Positions 11,908 through 22,319 of a stretch of 64,000 bases of DNA are shown here, piece by piece; within the stretch, counting starts at the first letter, position 1; each line of letters begins with the position of its first letter. The translations under genes and the position numbers were made by a program. The notes under the pieces were generated by a model. It saw nothing but the letters and a program-made list of their open reading frames with translations, ran no database searches and was not told where the DNA came from. The DNA is from Trifolium pratense (lineage: Eukaryota; Streptophyta; Magnoliopsida; Fabales; Fabaceae). The stretch covers positions 39,952,635-40,016,634 of the forward strand of contig NC_060063.1 in NCBI RefSeq assembly GCF_020283565.1. Direction: 5' to 3'.

Positions 11908-13078
11908 TGTTGGGTTTTTGTATGTTGGCTACATTTTGCAAAAACATCTTTTAGCCAAGTGTTGAGACATATGTGCGTACACCAAGTGTTGAGACAGATG
12001 TAACAACACTTGTATGTCTGATTGTTCGCGCCAGCTAGCATTTTTATTTTCTACTCAATCTTTCGAAGATTTGATTGAAGAATTGTTTCGTGGTTTCTTA
12101 CTCAACAAGGCGCACGTGATCAATATTGTTTCTGAAGGCAGCCGAACCCTAGTTCTATTTTCTAAAGGAATAAAATAACTTTTAGAAAATATAATATTTG
12201 TTTCAAAAATATATCTTGTGAAGATTGCTGCAGAAAATATAAAAGATTTATTTCAAATAAATCTTTGTGCTTCAAGAAGATTAGAAGATTTAATTTTAAA
12301 ATATATTTACAACAAATATATATATGGGAGGAATATTTGATGCAAAGAAAGATTTGGTAAAAATATATATTTTGCATCTAGAAGATTTATTGGAGCTGAA
12401 GCATTATGAAAAGCCCACGAGGCTCTGCTATTTAAAGGGTGCTGCTAACCCTGTTTTATTCACCGAAACTTGAAGCTAAAATAGAATATCAAAGATGTAG
12501 TTTTTAAGGGTTTCGTGTCTTTGAGCCACTCTCTAGGAGAGTTGGTGTAAAGTGAACCACTCGGGTTGTGAGATGGTCACTATGTCCTCACTCAGAAACC
12601 TATAGGTAATGAGTTGAGTATTGTAATTGGAGGAAGCTTTTAAGCAACTCCAAATTGTGAACTTAGTCGTTGGCTAGGTGGTGATGTTATTGAAGTGTGT
12701 CTTCATCTTTGTCAAGGAGAGTGTCTCCATTCTGTTGTTATTGAAATCCTTACTGGTTGTAAGGTTGAGGGGAGTGAGACGGGGTCTCATATCTAGGAGT
12801 TCCTAGGTAGAAGTTGCATTGGGTAGGGATTAAGTGAGGAGTTGTAAACGGGGGAGTTTAGCTCTGAATTAATACTGCTGATAGTGAATTTCCTCCTGGA
12901 TTGGTATCCCCCAGATTAGGCTGTTAGGCTGAACTGGGTTAACAATTATGTGTGTTGTTTATGCTTTTCAGTATCTGTTTTTAATGCTCTGCTTTATTGT
13001 TCTTACTGCTAAGACAAGTGTTACGACAAGTGTCTGAACATTGTGGACAACACTTGTCTACTGTGTACCAGAATTTCA
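11908..13078 (+). repeat. 3' LTR of the sirevirus-like element
   Basis: 1171 bp, nearly identical to the LTR at 4328-5499. Differences include a T/C change in ttactgaag versus ttattgaag and a one-base deletion in the gtagtttttaagg stretch. It is followed by the TSD gatac. Confidence 0.9.
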
Positions 13079-13083
13079 GATAC

Positions 13084-13480
13084 ATTAACGTAAAAATAAA
13101 GGGTATTTACAAAAAATATCAATTTTTTTTCCATTTTTTTTGACAAAATTCTTTTTCCAATTTTAAAAAACTACAATTTAATAAACTGCATAATAAATAA
13201 TTTAAAAAGTGATATAAGCAAGGTTACATGAGACATTGAAATGTGAAAGATGTTTTTTTTTAATAGATTTCAATATTGTTAAAGGTGTTATAGTATGAGA
13301 AATATAACTTTCCAAATCACACATGATAATAACTTTCCAAATCTCACATGATAATTATTCTCTAAATTTATGATCCGGTAGAAAAAAAATCATTGATCAG
13401 GAAAGACATAAAAAAATTTCGTGATGAATAATATAATCAACAATAATTTTGATATGATATACTTTTAAAATTGATGGTGC
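13084..13480. other. Intergenic DNA, no gene seen
   Basis: AT-rich. The phrase aactttccaaatc-cacatgataat is duplicated at 13306 and 13330. Nothing coding. Confidence 0.5.
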
Positions 13481-13499
13481 TTATCAATTTTTGCACATA

Positions 13500-13610
13500 A
13501 TTTTGATCAGAATTGGTATATTTGTCATAGTGGTTGGAAATATTACCTTGCATTGAATGGTTGCTGGTTCAAATCCTAGTCAAGACAAAATTATATTATT
13601 TTTTAATAAA
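13500..13610 (+). mobile_element. tRNA-derived SINE-like repeat, copy in unit 1
   Basis: It carries TAGTGGTTGG (A-box-like) and GGTTCAAATCCTAG (B-box-like) at the spacing of a tRNA-type pol III promoter, and ends in an A/T-rich tail. Confidence 0.5.
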
Positions 13611-13870
13611 AATTGCAAGATAAAATGAAGGGAAAATGAGGAAAACAAATTAGGGTTTAAGGTTTGCTTGTGTATACAAGCTTATAATATAAAAGATTAA
13701 CTAAACATGTTAACTATTTTCTTAGTTTTTTTTTTTTAAACCAAAAGAGGTGGAGTTAAAAAGCACTCCACCCGAAAATATATTAAGCAAGCAAACTGGA
13801 AATAACAAATTACATGGAGGGGACTAAACCAAAACTCCATTAAAAGGAGCATTATCAATTTTTGCACATA

Positions 13871-13981
13871 ATTTTGATCAGAATTGGTATATTTGCCATA
13901 GTGGTTGGAAATATTACCTTGCATTGAAGGGTTGCTGGTTCAAATCCTAGTCAAGACAAAATTATATTATTTTTTAATAAA
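13871..13981 (+). mobile_element. tRNA-derived SINE-like repeat, copy in unit 2
   Basis: Tandem copy of the SINE-like repeat at 13500-13610, differing by a few bases (for example ttgccatag versus ttgtcatag). Confidence 0.5.
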
Positions 13982-14097
13982 AATTGCAAGATAAAATGAA
14001 GGGAAAATGAGGAAAACAAATTAGGGTTTAGGGTTTGCTTGTGTATACAAACTTATAATATAAAAGATTAACTAAACATGTTAACTATTTTCTTAGT

Positions 14098-14584
14098 TTT
14101 TTTTTTTTAAACCAAAAGAGGTGGAGTTAAAAAGCACTCCACCCGAAAATATATTAAGCAAGCAAACTGGAAATAACAAATTACATGGAGGGGACTAAAC
14201 CAAAACTCCATTAAAAGGAGCATAATCTAAAACAAGGTATACCTAACTTGTTTTTATCAAAACAGTCCCTAATAAACAAAGGAGCTTCTTGCCAATATGC
14301 TATCGAAATTAAAGTAAGACCATGATTAGCCATAAGATCAGCCACTTGATTCCCTTCTCTAAAGATATGAGTGACAATGAAATTCATGGATTTCGCCAAG
14401 TGAAGAACATTTTTCCATCTGTTTCTTAGAGACCAAAAAATTGGTTTATCAGGATTTTGAAAAGCTGAAACAACCAAAGTGGAATCAGTTTCAAACCAGA
14501 TATTGTGCCAATTATTTTGAGAAGCAATTTCAAAAGCCCTCATTGCTCCACAAAGTTCAGCAAAGTAGGAAGAAAAAGCCCTCA
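14098..14584 (-). mobile_element. 5'-truncated LINE with 17-bp TSD
   Basis: Flanked by a perfect 17-bp direct repeat, ttaactattttcttagt, at 14081-14097 and 14585-14601. On the minus strand it ends in a poly(A) run (plus-strand T run near 14098-14108) after the phrase actccacctcttttggttt. It begins inside an RNase H domain. These are the marks of target-primed reverse transcription with 5' truncation. Confidence 0.85.
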
Positions 14585-14585
14585 T
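14211..14585 (-). pseudogene. LINE RNase H domain (RVT_3 type), fragment
   Basis: A 124-aa frame with AELCGAMRAFEIA, then WFETDSTLVV, containing the Asp of the RNase H active site, and later THIFREGNQVADLMANHGL. The last is the signature at the end of the plant-type RNase H found at the C terminus of LINE polyproteins. Endonuclease and reverse transcriptase are absent because of truncation. The apparent ATG is an internal codon. Confidence 0.75.
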
Positions 14586-14601
14586 TAACTATTTTCTTAG
14601 T

Positions 14602-14880
14602 GTTTTTTTTACGGAAAGAAAAAAATCATTGAACTTAAAAGTTACTTTTTTTAACTAAACATGCTAAGAAAAATATACTTTTTTTATGTCTTTCTGAACT
14701 TAAAAGTTTGTTTATGTTGAGGAGTATGATTGATCGTATTACTGCAAATATATATCAAGGTGATATTTATGCAAATAGTAGTTGACTCCAAGTATATATC
14801 AACGTGACTATATTATTAATTACCAAAAAAAACATTGATTCACATTTGTTTCTTTTGCTAACAATATATCATAACCTTTC
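14602..14880. other. Intergenic DNA, no gene seen
   Basis: AT-rich spacer between the LINE and the right-hand Helitron fragment. The phrase tatatatcaa-gtga occurs twice near 14750-14810. Confidence 0.4.
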
Positions 14881-15732
14881 CGGATCAAAGAAGATTGTTT
14901 TCTGAATGGGTTTTGGTGTTGGCGATGGAGAAATTGAAGATGACAACGAAGATGATTTAGAATTTGACATTCCATCAGATTTATTGATTCCAAATTCAGG
15001 TGATCCTCCTGCTTCTATCGTTGAAAGCACATATCCTCAACTTTTGCAAAACATGAACGATATAACGTGTTTCCAAAATAGAGCTATATTAGCTCCTAAA
15101 AATTCAATAGTCGACACAATAAATGATTATATGTTGGATTTAATTCCTGGTGAAGAAAAAACATATTTGAGTTATGATACTTCACTCGCACAGAATGTAG
15201 ATGGTCAAACAGTGGATGATGTTCATACTCCCGAATTTTTTAACACGATTTCTACGTCGGGACTCCCAAATCACAAGTTGAGACTTAAAGTTGGAGTTCA
15301 TGTTATGCTATTAAGGAATTTGAATAAAAAATTAGGATTATGCAATGGAATAAGACTTATTATTACAAGATTGGGAAAACATGCTCTTGAAGGAAAAAAT
15401 ATTTCAGGAATTAGTATTGGTGTTTCATACCTAGATTTTCTCTGACACCATCTAACGTAAGAATTTCTTTTAAATTTCAACGGAGACAATTTCCTTTTAT
15501 GATTTCTTTTGCGATGACTGTTAATAAGAGTCAGGAATAATCTTTATAGCATGTTGGGATATATCTCTCGTCGCCAGTGTTTTCACATGGTCAGCTGTAT
15601 GTTGCGATTTCAAGAGTTACTTCTAGGGAAGAATTAAAAATATTGATCATCGACGATGACGGCGAAGATACGACTAAGACTTCAAATGTGGTCTATGAGA
15701 AAGTCTTCCGTAATATATCTTCCTTTGTATGA
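14881..15732 (+). pseudogene. Helitron helicase C-terminal fragment, broken
   Basis: The 14906-15445 frame gives the block from the acidic DDNEDDLEFDIP stretch through HVMLLRNLNKKLGLCNG. A frameshift near 15420 and an in-frame stop near 15538 follow. The homologous continuation with MTVNKSQ, QLYVAISRVTS and the extreme C terminus is spread over two frames up to about 15732. The ATP-binding half is missing. It matches 2506-3405 closely, so both derive from one family. Confidence 0.85.
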
Positions 15733-15874
15733 ATATTTATCCAAAATTATTGTTGAACTATCGTTTAATGTTACTCAAAAAATTTCGTATACCTTATATT
15801 ATTGCAATTATCATATTATAATTACATATCTTACAGCTAATTAGACCCGTGCACCACACGGGTTGATGTTTTAG
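14881..15874 (+). mobile_element. Helitron 3' fragment, inverted relative to 2343-4200
   Basis: It contains the C-terminal part of a Helitron helicase and, at 15843-15863, the hairpin gacccgtgcaccacacgggtt followed by gatgttTTAG. The left-hand copy has CTAG here, so the terminal motif has mutated by C to T. The two copies are about 11.5 kb apart in opposite orientation. Confidence 0.75.
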
Positions 15875-16036
15875 TTTTTTAAAGTGTTTTTTATAAAAAT
15901 AACGTAGTATTATATGTTCAACACTTAGCAACGTGTAAAAGAAAAATGGTTCGAATGACAAGACCACGAGGCAGCCATGGGACCCTGTTTTTAGTAAACA
16001 CGACCCACTGAGGAAATAATTGAAGGTTTAAGGATA
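15875..16036. other. Short spacer between two Helitrons
   Basis: No coding sequence or repeat structure recognised. Confidence 0.4.
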
Positions 16037-17052
16037 TCTATATATATAATTCCTAGATAGTTCTCCTACTATCCATCTTAACCCTAATCCACATCACCCA
16101 CTTACATCCAATTAAATCACACAATAATGCCACATCACTTCCTTATATTATATCATTTTGATCTCTATTTTTTTTTTGTTTCCACATCACTTCCTTATAT
16201 TATATCATTCTCATCTCTATTTTTGTTTTATATTATATCAATCTCATAATAAATAATAAAGAATCATGTTTCTCTAATTATCCAAAAATTGATGTCACAA
16301 GATGTTACAATTTTCTACATTATTATTGAATTATACTTCTCCAATTATCCAAAAATTGATGTCACAAGATGTTACACTTTTCTACATTATTATAACATTT
16401 CTTAGTGACAATGAAGATGAACATAGTTGGATTCTCTTTCAACATTTATCCCATTTAAATGTCAACCGTTTTCATAGAAACAACAAAGAGTTTATAATTT
16501 AGTCACACAAAAAAATACGAAGAGTGTATACATTATTGACTTAATCTATATATATAATTCCTAGATAGTTCTCCTACTATCCATCTTAACCCTAATCCAC
16601 ATCACCCACTTACATCCAATTAAATCACACAATAATGCCACATCACTTCCTTATATTATATCATTTTGATCTCTATTTTTTTTTTGTTTCCACATCACTT
16701 CCTTATATTATATCATTCTCATCTCTATTTTTTTTTTATATTATATCAATCTCATAATAAATAATAAAGAATCATGTTTCTCTAATTATCCAAAAATTGA
16801 TGTCACAAGATGTTACAATTTTCTACATTATTATTGAATTATACCTCTCCAATTATCCAAAAATTGATGTCACAAGATGTTACACTTTTCTACATTATTA
16901 TAACATTTCTTAGTGACAATGAAGATGAACATAGTTGGATTCTCTTTCAACATTTATCCCATTTAAATGTCAACCGTTTTCATAGAAACAACAAAAAGTT
17001 TATAATTTAGTCACACAAAAAAATACGAAGAGTGTATACATTATTGACTTAA
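16037..17052 (+). repeat. 508-bp tandem duplication of the Helitron 5' end
   Basis: Units 16037-16544 and 16545-17052 are nearly identical; one difference is tatacttctcc versus tatacctctcc. The second unit begins exactly at the 5' TC terminus, so the Helitron has two complete 5' ends in series. Confidence 0.9.
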
Positions 17053-17421
17053 TTACATTATAATTTTAGAGAAGAGTGAAGGTTATGCAAAAAGTTAGGT
17101 TATGGGATTGAAATATATAATAACCATTATCATTATCATATTTCATTCAATTTTAGTGCGTCGCCTATGCGTTGCACTATTGCATTGGCTGGCGCACCCC
17201 ACAAAAAAAAAATTCATTCAATTTTGATGGTCCGTACTCATTCTCTATACATATAGGTATATATATTGGTTGGAGGAAGTGATAAGTACATCACTTTTAT
17301 ATTATTATTATTATTATTTTCATTTTATAATACTTATTGTTACAATTTATACGAATAATTTTTTAACATTATAATATAAAATACCACATAACACCTGTGC
17401 ATCGCACGGGTGTGGGACTAG
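16037..17421 (+). mobile_element. Non-autonomous Helitron with duplicated 5' end
   Basis: It starts TCTATATATATAATTCC after an A and ends with the hairpin ACACC-TGTGC-ATC-GCAC-GGGTGT (17391-17413), a short spacer and CTAG (17418-17421) before T. This A|TC...CTAG|T insertion between A and T is diagnostic. The 3' end is homologous to that of the Helitron at 31747-33198, including the shared phrase aacattataatataaaa. It is non-coding. Confidence 0.85.
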
Positions 17422-17610
17422 TAATTGAAAGTGATAGATATAATTCTTTCAATTATTTATTTAAAATACTAATTAAATTAACTAGTTCAATTTCTAAGTT
17501 AAATATAAATAATTAAATTTATTAATTTACTCACAATTTTTTTTTCTTTCAAAAACTAAATTCATTCCAAGTAAAAAAAATAAAAATCATGAACCAGATA
17601 TGAATCTCAC
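17422..17610. other. Intergenic DNA, no gene seen
   Basis: AT-rich sequence between the Helitron terminus and the next repeat. Confidence 0.4.
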
Positions 17611-18132
17611 ACAAGCATGGCAATAGGCAGGGCAGAGACGAATTTTGCCCTCCACAAACCCAAACTCATAAAGTTCGGGTATCCTCAAACCCGTCACGAT
17701 TCTTAATGGGGATAAAAACTAAAACCCCAAACCCATATCCAATAGGGTTCAGGTATCCCCGTGAGATTCGTGTATCCTTATTCTGCTCTACCTCCATATG
17801 AATTTGAGTTGAACTTTGTTGTTTTTTTATTAGAAAAATAGTTAAAAGTGGAAAATTATTATTTTTCAACAATATTTATACATAGAAAATAAATAGAGAA
17901 AATAATTTGATTAATACTCAACTTAAAAATATGAATGTAATAATCTACGAAAAAAGATATGAATGTAATCTAGAGTTTGTTTAAGAGTTTCTAATTTATG
18001 AATGATAAAATGTAATTCGATAGAAGCAAAGCGGGTTCGGATTTTGGGTGGGTATCAATAACTCCATTACCCAATCCAAACCCATCTTTTAAAATCGGGG
18101 AAAACCCAAATCCGAAGCCAAACCACCCAACT
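17611..18132. mobile_element. Degenerate inverted-repeat element, hAT-like ends
   Basis: The two ends are rich in opposing CCCAAACCC / GGGTTTGGG-type blocks (17650-17760 and 18030-18130) around an AT-rich middle, starting catggcaata. The arrangement resembles the better preserved hAT-type element at 31018-31662, whose end is TAGGGATGGCAATGGGTA. I cannot place a target duplication. Confidence 0.35.
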
Positions 18133-18244
18133 GCTTGGGTTGCTGTCCAATACTTGGGCTATACTCCTGAGATTTTTATTGTAGGGCTCTTTGGTATCCT
18201 TATTAACTTCTGGTGGATCACAGGATTATTACTCGTAGTTGGAG
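18133..18244 (+). other. Possible exon of an unidentified membrane protein
   Basis: One frame reads WVAVQYLGYTPEIF, then IVGLFGILINFWWITGLLLVVGG: two hydrophobic, membrane-like stretches. It ends directly before a GTATGG donor-like site at 18245. No start codon is evident. It could be a captured or relic gene piece; I do not recognise the family with confidence. Confidence 0.3.
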
Positions 18245-19029
18245 GTATGGTACTCTTATTATCGTTCGCGTTTTCAGATGTGTTCTGTAGTAACCATGAT
18301 AAAACAAGAGAGGGTATGCCTATTGTTTTATCATCTGTTGTACTACATACAACATTCTATTAAAATTTCAGAGCCACCTATAGGATCGCACAGCCCTCCG
18401 AATTTCAACATTCTATTAAAATTTCAGACCTTTATAGTTTATACTCTAGCTGTAAGCATAGTTCCTGGTTGAATTATAGATTCTTTATAGTTGCGGTTGC
18501 GGGTTTTGCCCCTTCGTTATTTTGTTTTTAAGTTTATGTATATTTTTTTTCCTGTTGATTAGTTATCTGTTTTGACTTTGGTTCTCGGTAAAATTATCGT
18601 GTGCTTTTGGTTGTGCTGTTATTTGATTGTAATTGTGATGCAAGTGAATTTGCTATTCATGTGTGGTGTGAATCATTGTTGAACTTTAGCTGTAAAGATT
18701 GAGGAGAATGAATGATGTGTTCTTTGTGAGCCATGATTTTGCTTGCATGTTTGGTTTCTCTACATTGTAGCTGATCTTGGGTTGTTTTGCTTTTCTGGTA
18801 TTACGCACTGTGATGAATGGCTGGCGGTGCTGTCGAGGTCGAGGTCAATGAAGTGCAAATCTTTGTTTTTGTTTTGTCCAAGGCTGTTATGTTTTGATCT
18901 TTTTGCATCCTTTGGTTTTTCCTATTTATGGGATTTGCCTTTCATTAGTTTCATTATGTTAGGATTTCATGTGGTTCTCCCTTATGCAGGCCTTGTAATT
19001 TATTTTAGGAGGTCTCTACCAAGGAAACT
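18245..19029 (+). other. Intron-like or intergenic DNA
   Basis: T-rich sequence with a GTATGG donor-like start and a GCAG site at 18986-18989. Less AT-biased than its surroundings. No protein domain recognised. Confidence 0.3.
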
Positions 19030-19197
19030 ATGGCAGGTTTTGCCTTGTTCTTTTCCATGGCTACAACAGTGTTGGTGTTTAGTGCAACAATATTAGTGAA
19101 CATCAAGTTAGATAAGAACAAATGGACTTCAAGCTTGACTTATTGTGCAGCATTCTTTCCTGTCAGAGAAATAGACTATGGTATATTTGATATTTAA
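19030..19197 (+). CDS. Short hydrophobic ORF or exon, 55 aa
   Basis: ATG at 19030, TAA at 19195-19197. The product starts MAGFALFFSMATTVLVFSA, a signal-anchor-like hydrophobic segment. It is followed by a basic stretch (VNIKLDKNKW) and ends with TYCAAFFPVREIDYG. The last codons run into a GTATAT donor-like site, so the true exon may end near 19187. A hydrophobic N terminus followed by a basic patch is typical of a small membrane protein. Family not recognised; it may be a gene fragment rather than a complete gene. Confidence 0.35.
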   Translation: MAGFALFFSMATTVLVFSATILVNIKLDKNKWTSSLTYCAAFFPVREIDYGIFDI

Positions 19198-19792
19198 GCA
19201 TTTTCGACCTCTCTTTTTTTTTTCAGCCATAATTTCTTTTGGTTGAGTACATTTGGCTATATAACATTTTGCTTTTTCTACCATTAGATAAATAAGAACA
19301 TACTTTCTCCGTATATGGTTATGCATTTCTTGTGATTTGTGGTAAAAAAAAAAAAAAATAACAAATACACATTTCCATCATAGCAGCCAAGAATTGAACT
19401 GAGGTAGTGATCAGTGTAGTTAAACGCATCAACAAGCGCAATTGCATTATGACGAACCTATCCAAACATTTTATTAGTAAATTTCATGAGGTAAAAACCT
19501 ACGTACTAGATGTGACCTATGGATTGCTATCATTTAGGACAAACCTATGAATACAAGGATCTGAGCTGGTCATTGGCCTGTGAACCCTGTTTGGGAGTGA
19601 TGCAACCAGTAGAAAGAAAATCACCATAATGCATATGAAGATGAGTCAAAGCATAAATGCTACAAAGAATTTGTAATTGCTGTTTCACTCCCTTTCCTTG
19701 TGTTCCTTGTTAAATTATCAAATAAAGGACATCAAAATAATTCATTTTGACCCAATTGCATAATTTTGGCACTCATTGAATCATTAAATAAT
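19198..19792. other. Intergenic DNA, no gene seen
   Basis: A/T-rich with an A run at 19344-19359. No domain or element boundary recognised. Confidence 0.4.
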
Positions 19793-20862
19793 GATGATTT
19801 CTCTCCCGACCCCCGCATTTCTTTTCTACCCCCAGAATTTTCGTTTTTTTCCTTTGGGGTACTGCGGTTTATACGAACCGAATTTTTTTGTCATGCTAAA
19901 AAATTTCGGTTAACATAAACCGAAATATTGTATTCCAATTTTTTTTTCCAGATTTCCTGCAAAAATTCTGCACGAGATCCTCAACTTCCACAATTTATTT
20001 GAAATACTAAACGATGTTCGATTTGAGTAAACGACCGCTCGTTGGAAAGCTTAGGGTGTCAAGAATACAAATATAATTTTTGTTTTGAGGGTTAACTATC
20101 CAATTGGTTCAATTTGACCAAATAATGGGTACTGGTACATAAACAGAGCAGAAACTTTTCTCAAACTTGTAGGTAGATTTTCTCATGCTATACTTAATGA
20201 AATTTAACAAGTCCGATGTCAATCTTGTAGTAAATTTTGTCTTCTTTACACTAGATAAAAATCATTAGCATACGACTTATATTCAGAGAGCTATGATAAA
20301 TTTACCACAGGTATCTCTACAACATTTTGCAAAAACTTTTCTCAAACTTGTAGGTAGATTTTCGCATACTATACTTAATGAAATCTAACAATTACGGTGT
20401 CAATCTTGTAGTAAATTTTGTCTTATTTACACTATATTAAAAATCATTAGCATACGACTTATATTCAGAGAGCTATGATAAATTTACCAGAGATATCTCT
20501 ACAACACTTTGCAGAAACGTTTCTCAAACTTGTAGGTAGATTTTCTCATACTATACTTAATGAAATTTAACAATTCCGGTGTCAATCTTGTAGTAAATTT
20601 TGTCTTCTTTACTCTAGATTAAAAATCATTAGCATACGACTTATATTCAGAGAGATATGCTAAATTTAACACAGGTAGCTCTACACGAAGTTTCACATAA
20701 ATTTTTCTTCTTTTTGGGGGGTAAATTTATGTTATTTCGGTTTATATAAACCGATTTTTTTTTAACCGAAGTTGGTTGCCAAAATTTTTTCAAACCGCAA
20801 GGGGCAAAATGAGATTTTTTGGGGGTATAAAAGAAAGGAGGAGGGTCGGGAGATAAATCATC
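19793..20862. mobile_element. Non-autonomous Mutator-type element A
   Basis: A 1070-bp element with inverted ends GATGATTTCTCTCCCGACCC and its near-complement. The flanks are ttaaataat (19784-19792) and tcaaataat (20863-20871), an 8-of-9 match. Subterminal AACCGAAA/TTTCGGTT palindromes such as CGGTTTATATAAACCG lie near both ends. It contains a triplicated 181-bp segment and no gene. It belongs to the same family as 20977-21706. Confidence 0.75.
20149..20690 (+). repeat. 181-bp tandem triplication inside element A
   Basis: The segment beginning near gaaacttttctcaaacttg recurs with its ctcaaactt landmark at 20160, 20341 and 20523, a period of 181-182 bp. The sibling element at 20977 has a single copy, so expansion is specific to element A. 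Confidence 0.85.
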
Positions 20863-20976
20863 TCAAATAATTATATGCTAATAAACTTAAATGGGCTAAC
20901 CGTGTACCACGCGTGGTAGCCTTTATTTTAAACAGACTTTTTCATATTGTGCTAAAAAGTCATACAATAAGAATAA

Positions 20977-21706
20977 GATGTTTTCTCTCCCGACCCCCCA
21001 CCTTTCTTTTTCCACCCCCTGAATTTCCGTTTTTTCCCTTGGGGTACTTCGGCTTGTACGAACCGAATTTTTTTGTCATGCTCAAAAAATTCAGTTAATA
21101 AAAACCGAAATTTTGTGTTCTAATTTTTTTTCCAGATTTCCTGCATAAATTCAGCATGAGACCCTCAACTTCCACAATTTATTTGAAATACTAAACGATG
21201 TCAAATGTGAGTAAACGACCACTCGTTGGAAAGCTTAGGGTGTCAGGATTACAAATATAATTTTTTTTTTGAGGTTTAATTATCCAATTGGTTCAGTTTG
21301 ACCAAATAATGGGTACCGGTATAGAAACAGAGCAAAAACTTTTCTCAAACTTGTTGGTAGATTTTCTCATACTATACTTAATGAAATTTAACAATTCCGG
21401 TGTCAATCCTGTAGTAAATTTTGTCTTCTGTACACTAGATTAAAAATCATTAGCATACGACTTATATTCAGAGAGATATACTAAATTTACCACATGTATA
21501 TCTACACGAATTTTCACATACATCTTTCTTCTTTTCTTAACATTTATGTTATTTCGTTTTATATAAACCGGATTTTCTTTTCCATGTTTAAAAATTTCGG
21601 TTTGTATAAACCGAAATAAGTTGGCCAAATTTTTTCAAACCGTAAGGGGCAAAATGAGATTTTTGGGGGTATAAAAGAAAGGCGGGGAGTCGGGAGAGAA
21701 AACATC
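20977..21706. mobile_element. Non-autonomous Mutator-type element B
   Basis: A 730-bp element with perfect 17-bp inverted ends GATGTTTTCTCTCCCGA, flanked by taagaataa (20968-20976) and taagaatca (21707-21715), an 8-of-9 match. It has the same orientation, subterminal AACCGAAA palindromes and internal sequence as 19793-20862, 114 bp upstream. Non-coding. Confidence 0.8.
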
Positions 21707-21715
21707 TAAGAATCA

Positions 21716-22064
21716 GGCTAATATTTTAATGTTTAAGTCTTATATATATTCGGGTTTTGCGAGCCAACCCAAGCAGGTTAGTCTATTTTAACAGTTCTAC
21801 CTCAAAAAAATCAAAACTTGTGTATTTTATAATTATTTTTTTAAAAAAAGAATAACTTTTTTTAATAAAAATCGTAGCTATAAAATATTTGGGACCGTTG
21901 TAATGGTACTATTTAATGTTGTTTGTTAGTTTGACTATGGATTATCCATTAAGACTTTTATGAAGATTTATTGTGGGGGGACCAGTTTGACGAGCGATTT
22001 CTTAATTACTGGATACTAATGTTGTTTTGGTGCTTTGTATTTAGCTCCTACTTTTATTTGTTCT
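21716..22064. other. Intergenic DNA, no gene seen
   Basis: AT-rich sequence up to the Copia insertion; nothing recognised. Confidence 0.4.
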
Positions 22065-22283
22065 TGTTAATTGCAAAGTGGAATCTCTCATCTTATTCAT
22101 CATAGGCAATGCCTTATATAGGCTTATTTACAACTCAATTGTTTAGACTAGCAAATTGGCCAAGCCAAGCCCAAGCCCAACAGCAGGCCAGGCCAGCCTT
22201 GCGCGCGCGCCTGCAACATGCTGCTTGCTGCACAAGCCAAGCCACACAACACTAAGCCTAAGCACATAAGCCTATTCCTAACA
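22065..22283 (-). repeat. 3' LTR of the Copia element
   Basis: 219 bp, identical by eye to 26494-26712. Short LTR with a GCGCGCGCGCC stretch and a TATATAAGG promoter-like box on the minus strand. Confidence 0.95.
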
Positions 22284-22295
22284 TACCCTCCCTTA
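22284..22295 (-). other. Polypurine tract of the Copia element
   Basis: The minus strand reads TAAGGGAGGGTA directly before the 3' LTR. Confidence 0.8.
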
Positions 22296-22319
22296 AATTG
22301 AATCCCCAACAGATACAAT

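Larger units (their letters stand above)
4328..13078 (+). mobile_element. Sirevirus-like Copia LTR retrotransposon, defective
   Basis: An 8.75-kb element bounded by two direct LTRs starting TGTTGGG and ending TTCA, with a perfect 5-bp TSD gatac at 4323-4327 and 13079-13083. A tRNA-iMet primer-binding site follows the left LTR and a purine tract precedes the right one. By eye the LTRs differ at fewer than about ten positions in 1.17 kb, so the insertion is recent. The 6.4-kb interior has only decayed fragments: an envelope-like ORF, part of an integrase and a linker. No complete gag, protease or reverse transcriptase is recognisable, so it must have moved in trans. Confidence 0.85.
13481..14222. 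repeat. 371-bp tandem duplication
   Basis: Two nearly identical 371-bp units, 13481-13851 and 13852-14222. Each contains the SINE-like repeat and the 3' tail of the LINE at 14098-14584. The first unit ends exactly where the LINE copy is cut, so the duplication happened after the LINE inserted. Confidence 0.9.

Noticed and set aside
20881..20930. Hairpin gtaccacgcgtggtagcc as a third Helitron-type terminus
   Set aside because: There is a palindrome, but no CTAG or CTRR end follows and it does not match the ACCCGTGC...GCACGGGT consensus of the other Helitrons here.
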